64,000 nucleotides of DNA from Emydura subglobosa (lineage: Eukaryota > Chordata > Testudines > Chelidae). The stretch lies in contig ML679995.1 of NCBI GenBank assembly GCA_007922225.1, forward strand, positions 279,659-343,658, given 5' to 3'. A model generated the notes under the pieces. That model was not told where the DNA came from. It searched no databases and saw nothing but the letters and a program-made list of their open reading frames with translations. A program made the position numbers and the translations under genes. Shown piece after piece: positions 11,501 through 23,500 of the stretch (its first letter is position 1; each line of letters opens with the position of its first letter).

Positions 11501-14500
11501 GGTCCAAAACTGGACACAGTACTCCAAATGCGGCCTCACCAGTGCAGAATAGAGTGGAATAATCACTTCCTGTGATCTGCTGGCAATGCTCCTACTAATG
11601 CAGCCCAATATGCTGTTAGCCTTCTTGGCAACCAAGGCACACTGCTGACTCATATCCAGCTTCTCGTTCACTCTAACCCTCAGGCCCTTTTCTGCAGAAC
11701 TGCTGCCTAGCTCGTCAGTCCCCAGTCTGTAGCTGTACATGGGATTCTTCCATCCTAAGTGCAGGACTCTGCACTTGTCCTTGTTGAACCTCATCAGATT
11801 TCTTTTGGCCCAATGCTCCAATGTGTCTAGGTCCCTCTGTATCCTATCCCTACCATCCAGGGTATCTACCACTCCCCACAGCTTAGTGTCATCTGCAAAC
11901 CTGCTGAGGGTGCAATCTACCCCATCCTCCAGATCATTAATGAAGATGTTGAACAAAACCAGCCCCAGGACCGACTGCTGGGGCACTCTGCTTGATACCA
12001 GCTGCCAACTAGATATCAAGCCATTGATCACTACCCACTGAGCCCGATGATCTAGCCAGTTTTCTATCCATTTTATAGTCCATTCATCCAACCCAGACTT
12101 CTTTCGCTTGCTGATAAGAATACTGTGGGAGACGGTAACAAAAGCTTTGCTAAAGTCAAAGTATATCACATCCCACGCTTTCCCCACATCCACTGAGGTA
12201 ATCATCTCGTCATAGCAGGCAATCAGGTTGGCCAGGCATGAGTTGCCCTTGGTGAATCCATGCTGACTGTTCCTGACCACCTTCTGGAGGCTGCCTCTGG
12301 CCCGTCACACTCATGCAGGGTCCCATAGGAGACTCCCTGAGGAAATCGATATGGGGGAAACCCAGTTTCTCCTGGGGGCTGGGACTGTGTCTCCCTCTGT
12401 GTGCATGACAGGGCCCAGATCCTGAGGGGACCGGCACACATCACAGATAATAATTCCTGCATCAACACCCCCTTACTGCCCCTCCTGGCTGCATTCGGGA
12501 AGCGGGTGACACTGGCAAGGGATCAGGCTGCCCAGGTTTGCCCTGCCCATACTCACCAACCCTGAAACGAGGAGGTGAGTGAGGATGACGGCTGCCATCT
12601 CCCACCAGCGCCGGGTCTCACAGCCATGGAAGAAGAGGATTCCCCAGAAGGTGTGAAGGAAAATCATCACCATGGTCATGAAGGCTGTGAGGAGAAGAAC
12701 GGAGGCAGTCATGGCCAGGTTGGCGAGGCTGTCTACCAACCCAGAGCCCTCGGGCACAGTCAGGGCTGTGGGGATGGAGTGGGGCACCCATCAACCAGGG
12801 GTGAGGAGAACTGGCTTTATCTGAGGCGCAGTCTAGGGCACTGATGTGTGGAGCTGCGTGGGGGTGGCCAGCTGGGGAGCTGTGTTGGTGAGGGGACGGG
12901 CGGGGGTGTGAGCAGGATGTCAGCATGGGTGACTGGCCGGAGGCGCCCTGGGCAGGCAGCTTGAGGGGCTGCGGGAGTGGGGTGCATTGAGGAGGTGCCG
13001 AGGTGGGGAGCAGTGTGGGTGACAAGAGGGTCGGTGGTGGTGCTAGTGGCGATGTGGCAGGCGTGGGGGAGCAGACTGGGGTGAGGAGGGGATGGGTTGG
13101 GTGCAGTGCAGTGCGGGGGTTGCTACATCCATTGTTTATCTGAGATCAGGAAGCAGAGCTGCAAATCTCTGTGGGGTGGTGTCGGGGCGGCAATGAGAGT
13201 GCAGGGGTGGTTGCTAAGCCTGGTGTGTCTGACTGAGGAAGCAGATTTGTGAGTCTCTGTGATGGGGGCCTGGGGCTGCAGTGAGCAGGGTGCAGTGGGG
13301 AGATGGTGGGCAGGAGGGTCCAGCAGGCTGTAGGCCTGTCGCTCACCGGAGGTCAGGAAATAGAGCTGCGAGTCTCCATGGATCCCCAGCGTGCCAGGCC
13401 CCAGCGCGTCTGCCAGGAGGTTGATCATGGAAAAGGCGCCACTCATGAGCCCGAAGCCCAGGCCAGCCACTGTGGGGCAGAGAAAACGTGTTGCTGAGCC
13501 AGGGATGTCAGAACGAGAGAGGCTCCTGACCTGTCTCCAACCCCGGATGCTCCCTTCCCCCCCAGCCCTGCACATGGACCCCTGCACATGTCTCCATTCT
13601 GAGGGATCCCTGGTGAGAAACCCCCTTTTCCCAGGACCCCTTCCTCTTCTCTATGAGATGCTACCCCATGCCCCCACCCCTCACGATCTGCCCCACTGAG
13701 GAACGTACCATATGCCATCTGTTGGATGGAAATGGGGGAGCAGCCATCTTCACTGAGAGCCACCAGCCCTTCGATCGCCTTCCTGGGCAGAGAAAGGAGA
13801 GAAGCCCCGTCAGACCCACACAGAGGCCCAGTGTCCCAGACCTGTATGGCTGCCCATGGGCCTTGATGGGGCTGCAGAGCAGCCACATGGGTGAGTGTGT
13901 GGAGCCTGGCGCTGGGAGCCAGGACTTCCAGTCGATGGGATTACTAGCTTGGCTGAGATGTAAAAGTGTGTACTTAGACTTCTGCAAGGTGTTTGATTTA
14001 GCACTGCATGATATTCTGAATAAAAAATCAGCTCTGTGCAATATCAATGAAGCAACTTTGATAGCAGCCTTTAACTACCTGAAGGGGGTTCCAGGGAGGA
14101 TGGAGCTAGGCTGTTCTCGGTGGTGGCAGATGACAGAACAAGGAGCAACGGTCTCAAGTTGCAGTTGGATATTAGGAAAACGTTTTTCCCTAGGCGGGTG
14201 GTGAAGCACTGGAATGGGTTCCCTAGGGAGGTGGTGGATTCTCCATCTTTAGAGGTTTTGAAGGCCCGGCTTGACAAAGCCCTGGCTGGGATGATTTAGT
14301 TGGGGTTGGTCCTGCTTTGAGCAGGAGGCTGGACTAGATGAGGTCCCTTCCAACTCTATGATTCTGTAAGTTAAGTAGATTCAGAACTGGCTAACTGACA
14401 GATCTCACAACGTAGTTTTGACGCAGTGGGAATGTTTTTAGGAGTCCTGTGTGCCCAGTTTCCCCGACAGGCTGCATTGTTAGCAGGGGGGAACGGGGCT

Positions 14501-17500
14501 CTCTGCTCTCAGGGCAGCTGAAGAGTCTTAGGGCTTGTCCACACTCACGCTGATGCTGGCAAAGCTTCTGTTGCTCAGGGTGTGAAAAAGCGACATAAGT
14601 GCTTATGTTATGCATGGCAAAACCTGTGTGGACAGCGCTAGGACATAGCGACAGCTGCTTCAGGTGGTGTTATGATGTCGGTGGGAGAGCTCTCTCCCGC
14701 CAGTATAATGTGGGCACACAAGGACTCTCACAACAGCACAGTGCCACTGTAAGTTTAAAGTGCAGACTAGCCCCTCCTGTCTGGGCTTCAGGCCCCCTCT
14801 CAGTGGACCATATAAGAAGACAATGGCAAATTCAATCACTTGAACATTGATACCTAGCAACCAAGGACCCAGAGGGGCTGAGTGACATTCCCCAGCTGGA
14901 GAAGAAAGGACTGGAGGTGCGAGGTGGGGGAGAAGAGGGCTGCGGGGAGGAGTTGGGTGTTGGACTCTCACCTGGAGTCTGACCAATGAGATCAAACAGA
15001 GTCAGACAGACTTTGAGCAGTGGGGTTCGTACTGCTTGGCTGGGCGCTGGGCTAAGCAGAATGGTCAATGCTTTAACCTTCAGTTCCCTCTGCTAACCTA
15101 AGGACTCCCTGTGTTGTGCTCCAGTTGACTAATACACTGGGTCTCAACCAGGGGTGCAGGTATCCCTGGGGGTACACTCAGGTCTCCCAGCAGGTAGATC
15201 AACTCACCTAGATATTTGCTTAGTTTTATAAACAGGCGACATAAAAAGCACTGGCGAAGTCAGTACAAACTAAAATTTCCTACAGACAATGACTTGTTTG
15301 TACTGCTCCATAGACTATGGAAATGTAAGTACAATATTTATATTCCAGTTGATTCATTTTATAATTATATAGTAAAAATGAGAAAGCAATTTTTCAGTAA
15401 TGGTGTGCTGTGACACGTTTGGTTTTTATGTCTGAATTTATAAGCACGTACTTTTTAAGTGAGGTGAAACTTGGGGTACGCAAGACAGATCAGCCCCCTG
15501 AAAGGGGGACAGTCATCTGGAAAAGTTGAGAGCCACTGGAGTAATAAACCAGACTGGTTTGACAATGTTGTGTGAGGAGCTCACAGTGGGAAGCAGGAGG
15601 GCTGCAGGCCCAGAGGTCCAATCTAAGGAGGCGGTGAAGCCATGTGGCTTACCCTGGAGGCCAAGTGAGACCCCCAGGGGGTCTGGCCCACTGAAGGGGT
15701 CCTCCAAGAGACCATTCCAAAGCTGGGGGTGTAGCACTGATTCCATGGATCCATGACAGTTGTCAAGAGGGAATCACAATTGAATGGGGCATTTCAGGTC
15801 TGATTTTAAGCCCGATGCTGTTCCATTTTTTACCAAAGGATCTGGAAGTAAATATAAATATCACTGCTTATAAAATGTGCTGATGACAAAGACTGGCAGA
15901 ATGGTAAAGCGTGGTGGGGAGAGGGCAGTCCCATTGTGCAATCTGGATCACTTGATAACCTGGGCCCACTCACAAACAATGCATTTGCATACAGCCGTGC
16001 AGGAATGCAGGCTATATCTACAGAACAGGGGAGTGTATCCTGGAAAGCAGTGACTACAAATGATTAGAGGCCATAGGGGTTAAGCAACTGAACTTGAGCT
16101 CCCATGACGATGTTATGGCACAAAAGGCTAATGAGATCCCGAGATGTTCTAAGTTACGTTTTGATTACAAACCTAGAAGGATATAAAATTAACATGGCAC
16201 ACATTAAATGGATTAAAAACTGGCCAAATGAAAGATCTCAAAATGTAACTGTAGACAGGGAATTGTCTGAGTGGGACTGTTTCCAGTGGGGTCGCACGAG
16301 GATTAGTTCTTGATCCTGTGCTATTTAACCTCTTTATCTATGAACATAAAATTATCACTGATAAAGTTTGCAGATGACACAAAAAAATTGGGGGAGTGGT
16401 AAATAACGAAGAGGGCAAATCACCGATTCAGAGCAATCTAGATCAATGGGTAAACTGGGCACAAGCAAACCACCCGCATTTTAATATGGCTACGTGTCAA
16501 TGTATCTGGGAACAAAGAATGCAGGCCATATGTACACAGTGGAGGACTCTATACTGGGAAGCAGAGACCGGGAAAAAGATTTGAGGGTCGTGGTGGATAA
16601 TCAGCTGAACATAAGCTCCCCGTGTGACACTGGCCTAAAGGGCTAATGTGATCCTGGGATGTATAAACAGGAATCTCAGGTAGGAGTAGCTAGATTATTG
16701 TACCTCTGTATTGGGCACTGGTGCAACCACTGCTGGAATCCTGTGTCCAGTTCTGGTCTCCTCAATTCAAGAAAAATGCTGAAAAATTGGGTTCAGAGCT
16801 GAGCCACGAGAAAGATTAAAGGGTTGGAAAACCTGCTTTACAGCGACAGACTCAAGGAGCTCGATCTATTTAGCTTAACAAAGAGAAGGTTAAGGGGTGA
16901 CTTGATTCCAGTCTACAAGTTCTACATAGGGAAGAAATATTTAATAACGGACTCTTCTGTTTAGCAGAGAAAGGTCTAACATGAGCCAATGGCTGGAAGC
17001 ATAAGCTAGACAAAGTCAGATTAGAAATAAGGCGCACATTTTTCACAAAGAGAGTAATTAACCATTGGAACAAATCACCAAGGGTCATGGTGGGTTCTCT
17101 ATCTCTGACAATTTTTAAATCAAGATTGGATGTTTTTATCAAAGATCTGTTCTTCTAGGGAGCTTCCAGGGCCTGTGCTTTACATAAGGTCAGATAAATG
17201 ACTAGATTCTAAGGCAAGAAGGGACCACTGTGGTCATCTAGGTATAAACCGGTGACTGGTGAGCAGGAGCAGGAGGGGATTTTTTCTCTTTATAGGGCCT
17301 TGGTGAGACCGGTTCTGGATACTGTGTCCGGTTCTGGTGTTCACATTTTTAAAAGGATGTTGAAAACCTGGAGAGGGTGCACAGAAGAGCCACAAAAATT
17401 ATCCAAGAGCTGGAAAAAATGCCTTACAGCAAGAGACAAAGAGCTCAATCCTTTCAGTTTATCAACAAGAGGACTGAGGGGCAACTAAGTTCCTTCACAG

Positions 17501-20500
17501 AGAGCAAATACTGGATACGGAAGGCTCTTGAATCTCGTGGAGACAGGCAAGACAAGAACCAATGGCTGGAAGTAAATGGTTCAACACAGGAGTGACTGGG
17601 TGACACACTATGGCCTGTGCTCTGCAGAGGGCCAGACGAATGAGCCAATAGTCCCTTCTGGCCTCAGATGCTATGGATTCTGGGTTCTAGGCCTGGCTCT
17701 GACACTTCCTCACGGGGCCATGCAGCCTGAGCCCTGGCATGAAAGGGTATTTGACAGGGAACGGGTAGATGCTCTAGCTGCGTGTTTAGAGCTGGCCCTG
17801 GCCCCTCACTGCTATCTGGTTTAGGCGTATGAGCTTGACCACAATTAGCAAGATCCCCTGTCCTGTGCAGCATGTCATGCAGTGCACACTGGAATCATCA
17901 GCTCTGCTTTCCCGAGCCCTGCTCCACCCCTGGCTTCCTCTCCCAATCCCTACCCTCCTCACTGCTTCCCAGACCTCCCACCACCTTGGCTGCCTCTCCC
18001 ACTCAGTCCTGACCAACCCACAGTCCCTGTGCTATATAGTTTGCAATTAAGCAGTGCTTATTTTATGGTGCCCCCTCCTCATTCCAGCCTGCCACCGCAA
18101 GCTCCGGGGTGGCTGGAGGAATGGCGTTGTTCAGGAAAGTGGGAGAGATTGAGACTGGAATGGACCAGCACTCAACACCTGGTCTCTATTCCCAACGCTA
18201 TGACATAAGCGGGGCCATACCAGATCAGTCCAATGGTCTGTCTAGCCCAGTGGCCTATCTGACAGTGGCCTGTCCCAGACCTTCAGAGGGAATGAACAGA
18301 ACAGGGCAATTCTGGAGTGATCTAGTCCCCATTTGCTGGCAGTCAGAGGTTTAGTGTCACTGAGCATGGGGTTGCATCCCTGAGCATCTTGGCTAATAGT
18401 CACTTATGGATCTATCCTCCATGAACTTAGCTAATTCTTTTTGGAACCCAGTTATACTTTTTGCCTTCCCCTGGCAATGAGTTCCACAGGTTGTGCGTTG
18501 TGGGAAGAAGTTCTTGCTTGTGTTTGTTTTAAAGCGGTTGTCTATTAATTTCATTAGGTGACCTTTGGTTCTTGTGCTATGTGAAGGGGTAAATAACACT
18601 TCCTTCTTCACTTTCTCCATACCAGTCAAGATTTTATTAACCTCTGTCATAACCCCCTTAGTCGTCTCTTTTCTAAGATGAACCGTCCCAGTCTTTTTAA
18701 TCTCTCCTCAAACAGAAGCTGTTCCATACCCTGGATCATCTGTTACCCTTCTCCGAAGCTTTTCTAGTTCCACTAGATCCTTTCTGAGATGATGCAACCA
18801 AACCTTCATGCAGTACTCAAGGTGTGGGATTTGTATAGGGGGATTAGATTTACTGTCTTATTTTCTATCCCTTTCCTAATGGCTCCTACCATTCTGTGGG
18901 TCTTTGTGGCCTCTGCAGTGCATGGAGACGTAGATTGCAGAGAACTATCCATTCGGGTTTCAAACTCTCTTTTGGGAGTGGGCACAGCTAGTTTAGACCG
19001 CAGCCCTGTAGAGGTGTCGTTGGTATATATGTATATTCGTGTTAAGCAGGTCACTTCCTTTCCCTGTGCCTCCCTGGGTCTGTTTGGACTGGCAGCTCTT
19101 TGGGGCAGGGACCGTCTCTCCTGACGGGTAAAAATAAGAAGGATTGTGGCCGAAGAGGCACCCTTTGTCCAGCAAGTGGCATCAATCCTCAGTGCTCTCT
19201 GACCCTCTGCAAGTGGATGGGACAGTGGTGATTCTCAGACTTTACCCAAATCCGGGCTGTGGGGCTGAGGGCTACACCTGATTTTCTTTTCTATGAAGAT
19301 GTGTCAGAAAACAGCAGCCCCTGCTATATAGGATCAGGGTGGGGGAAGGCGTTTCTTTAAAACAGGGATCTTGTGCCTCTTGCAAATCCCTTGCGTAAAG
19401 CCTCCCCTGCATTCTCCTGTCAGGACAGTGTCTGGTGAGGATGAGGTCAGCCAAGCCACATGAGAAGTTGTTTGTGAGGCCCATGGCAGAAGGCTCCAGA
19501 AGGGTTTTGAGACACACGAATGCAGGGACTTCCTGTGCAGATGATACAGGAGGCAGGATGCTCTTCAGGCTAGAGCAGAGGTTTTCAACTGGGGGCATGC
19601 GTACCCCTGGGGATATTTCAGAGTATCAGGGCAACAGCCTCGGGCCCCACGCTTTGGGGGGCCCCGCTCCAGCGCTGGTGGGAGGCTGCAGCCTACCAGA
19701 CTGCATGCCAGACTGGGGGGGGTGGGGGGGGTGGGCAGTAGCATACTGAGGGGGCCAGGCCCCCAGGTGCCAGCTTGTGGGGGAGGGGAAGGGGGGCGGG
19801 GAGGGGGAGTTGGGCCAACCCTTCAAGAAGCGCAGCTGGGAGCCTCCTGCGCCCCTCCATCCCCACGGTGCGTTGTGAAAGGCAGGCCCAGTGCCCCCCC
19901 CGCCCCGCCCAGGTCCAGGGGGGTGAGTCTGCCCCATCTGAGCCAGTGCTGGGCTGTGGGGCTGAAGCCCACAGGAGAAGGTAAGCAGCATGTTCCCCCC
20001 TTCCGGTACAGACCCTCTTCTCCCCGGAGCAGCTGGAGGGCAGCCCCATCTTGTGGAGCCAGGGACCCTTCCCACCCTGATCGGGAAGAGGGTCTGAAGC
20101 CTGGGGAGCCTCAAATGCAGGCTTGGCCCCCAGGTGCCAGAGACCCAGGGTATGCCACGGGAGCTGGGTGGGAAAACCACGCAGAGATACTTGAGGTAGT
20201 TTCTAAAAAAGGCTGAAAACCCCTGGCCTAAAGCACAGGAACGGGAGTCAGATCTGGGCTCTGTCAGTGGCTGTGCTCAGACACACGCTTCCTGCCTCAA
20301 TCCCCCACTCCTAACACAGGGTAATTAATAGTGCCCTGCTTCCGGGGCTGCGCAGCGGAGTCCAGTAGCGTTTGTGATAGGGATCTGCCGTACTAGGGTC
20401 AGGGAAAAGAACGACCAGAAGAGCTGCAGGGCTGACCTGCCGCAGGGAACCAACTCTGCAGAGCCCAGGAAGCAGCGCCAGCTCCCAAGGGGTGGCTGCC

Positions 20501-23500
20501 ATGGGCTCCATGCAGGAATCACTGGGCAAGGTTCTCTGGCCTGTAGTGTGCAGGTCAGACTGGACGATCCTCATGGCCCATTCTGACCTTACCAACCTGG
20601 GGCTGAGTCAGGCTTATAAACAATGGGAGGGACGCAATTCCCAGCCGAGTGACTCTGCGCTTCCGGCCACAACCACGACAGCCTTGTGCAGACAAACATT
20701 CAGGCTCAAATCGTTTGCAGTCAGAACCCCACCTCCGCCGAGCAACCACGGCACTTTTGTAATACCCAGTCCCCCCCTGCTGTCTGCCGTGGGGAATGCA
20801 GACCTGAAACCGGAGGACCAAGTCCTGATGCACCCACAGATCTGGGTCTCAAACCAGTTGGAGGGACTGCCCCTGCCCACCCTCACTCCAGAAAATCTGA
20901 AGTGACTCTCTATAAAAAGTTTCTCTTGGGCTGAGCCCAGCAGAAGTGCGAGAAGCAAGTGTAGTTGTGAACCACCACGGCCATATTATCGCCCCCTCCA
21001 CATTGGGAATCATAGGAGCATCCCGGACCCAAGACCTGAATCCAAAGAAGACAGAGAAACTGCAGATGCTGAAGAGATCTGATACCAAACTTTTAAGTAA
21101 CTACCTCATTACCATTTGGGCTCCTTCTGCGCAAAGAGCAAAAGGTGGGCATAATGCTGCCTCAGACATTGCCTGTCACCTCTATGAGCTCAGACAAGCA
21201 CCTGCTTTAAGGCAGAGCCCTGAAATAACCTTCAAGCCGTTCCATCTGAAGTGAAAGAAAACCCCTCCCTAGGCCAAGGCCAGATCCCTTATGGAATCTG
21301 GAGAGCACATCCATCAACTAGCTTTCTCCCGACGCCCACGCCCGCCCCCACGTGTTTAAGTAAAGATCTGGGCCCAGATTCTGAGCTGAGCTTGGGAGGG
21401 GCGGGTGGAGAGAGGAAGCCCTCTCAGTCCCCAGCTCTGCAACTGGCCAGGGATCACACCGGTCCCTGGCGTAAGTTCAAGCTGCCTAGGCCTGCTCCAA
21501 TTTACCCCTGCTGCCAGGATGCACAGGTCATTCTGGCAGCCAGGAACAGGTGAAGCGCTGTGGTGCTGCAGCCACATCCCTACATGGAGGCTGGCATACA
21601 GCTGCTCCACTAGTGCTGTCACCCAGGAATTCTCCTTCTTAGGCAGAGGGAGTGCCACGGGAGCCAGTTAAACCAGAATTAGGGGGTGCAAAAACCAGGC
21701 CCCAAGCGTGCGTCTTTAAACAAAAGAATCCTGGTAAGCTAAGTACATAGGGCACCATTAACTGCTCATGCTCCAGTCCCGGGGGTTAAACTTAGAGCGA
21801 GGGAAGCATCTCCACGGGGAGTCACGCCAAAGACTCGAACAAGGCAACTGCTCCTTTGAATAAGCATTCACGTGTAACGGCCGCTTTCTTTTGCAAGACT
21901 GCTGCGAGAACGTAAAGAATCCCTTTAGAAGTCCCCGCCCAAGCTGGGATAAGGAAAAGCAAGGCTCCCCACCCCCCAGCACAGCAGGACATCACGGTCA
22001 GCCCCACACTCTGAGCTGTTAATACAGATCACCCTGTTTACAAAGCCGCACAGACAGAGGCACCGGTACCTCACCGCAATGTAATAATCCACCCATATTG
22101 CCATCAAGACCTGCCCAGTTCTGCCCCTCCCTGCTTATTCTCTCACCCTTATTGCATCACACACATCCTGCTTCCTCCTTGTGGAGTCCTGCCAGCCCCC
22201 ACCTGCACTCAGCATCCCTAGGCCCAATGCTGAAGATGGAAGTCTGCCTGCCCCAGGTAGGCCAGGGGCAAGCCCACTGTTGCCAGTGCTTGGGGTGTAG
22301 TTCAGCCAGTGCATCCGTGATCCCATATTACCATCCACAAATGGTCCACAACGGACAGACTCTCCCACCAGTCCACTCCGGGCTGCCTACCTCACTCCAT
22401 GCCATTCACCCTCCCAATACAGGGCCCAGAGATCCCATGCTGAGGCAGAAGCGGAGCCCAGCTCCTCTGTCTGTCCTGAACGCACCAGGACAGTCGTCAA
22501 ACTGGCCTGTCTACCAGGGGCTTTTACAAGAGCTCAGTTCCCAAGTAGGCACCTAGATAATGGTCAGTTTTCAGGCACATGCCAGCACCCAGTACGCGGA
22601 GCTCTTTGAAACTCTGACCCTAGGGCTCTCACCATGTCACCGGCTGGAGAAGTGGTGATACTTCGATCATCATGCGGCTACAGAATGAGGACTGCACCTC
22701 ACTTCTGTCGCAGGGGAGGCCTCTTCGTTTTCAGATGAAAGCTAGTGGATGCAGGGGAGTGCTGGGGTGGGAGCTGGGTCAGAGCTGGGAGCAGGAGGCA
22801 ATGGAAGCATTGCCAGACTCTGGGACACGCTGAGTTTTTCCACTCTGCTAATTTCTTGGTTTTTGTCCTTCGTAGGAAGGGCAACACTTGTAAGAAGGTT
22901 ACATTAAAAGAACAGATCTATTCTCAGCCTCAACTCCAGCTTCTCAACAAGACGATCAAGAGGTGGCTTGATTACAGTGTGCAAGTACCTGAATAGGAAT
23001 AAAATTCCATGTACTGAAGGGCTCCTTAGTCTAGCAGAGACAGGCGGAACAAGAGCCAACAGCTTGATGCTGAAGCTGGAAACAGGCACAAATTTAGAAC
23101 AGTGCAGCTGATGAACCCTGGGAACAAACTCCCATGGGCAGTGGGGGATTCTCCGTCTCTGGGTGTCTTTCAAGCCTGGCTGCCTTTCTGGAGGCTGATT
23201 TAGCCAAACACAAGTTACTGGGCTCAGCACAGGGGGATGGGGTGGAACTCAGTGGGCTGTGCTAGCCGGGAGGTCAGGCTACATTATTTATTGGTCCCTC
23301 CTGGCCTTAAACTCGAGGACTTTATTACAGTTACGATGTGTGTTGCAGCAGCACCTGGATGCCCCCAAGCAGGGGATCAGGGCTCCTTTGCGCTGAGCCC
23401 ACCACACACCTATAACGATCACACAAAGACAGTTCCTGCGGCAGAGAGCTTCACAACATAATCACATACCACGAGACATCAGACAGATCAAACAGGTGGG

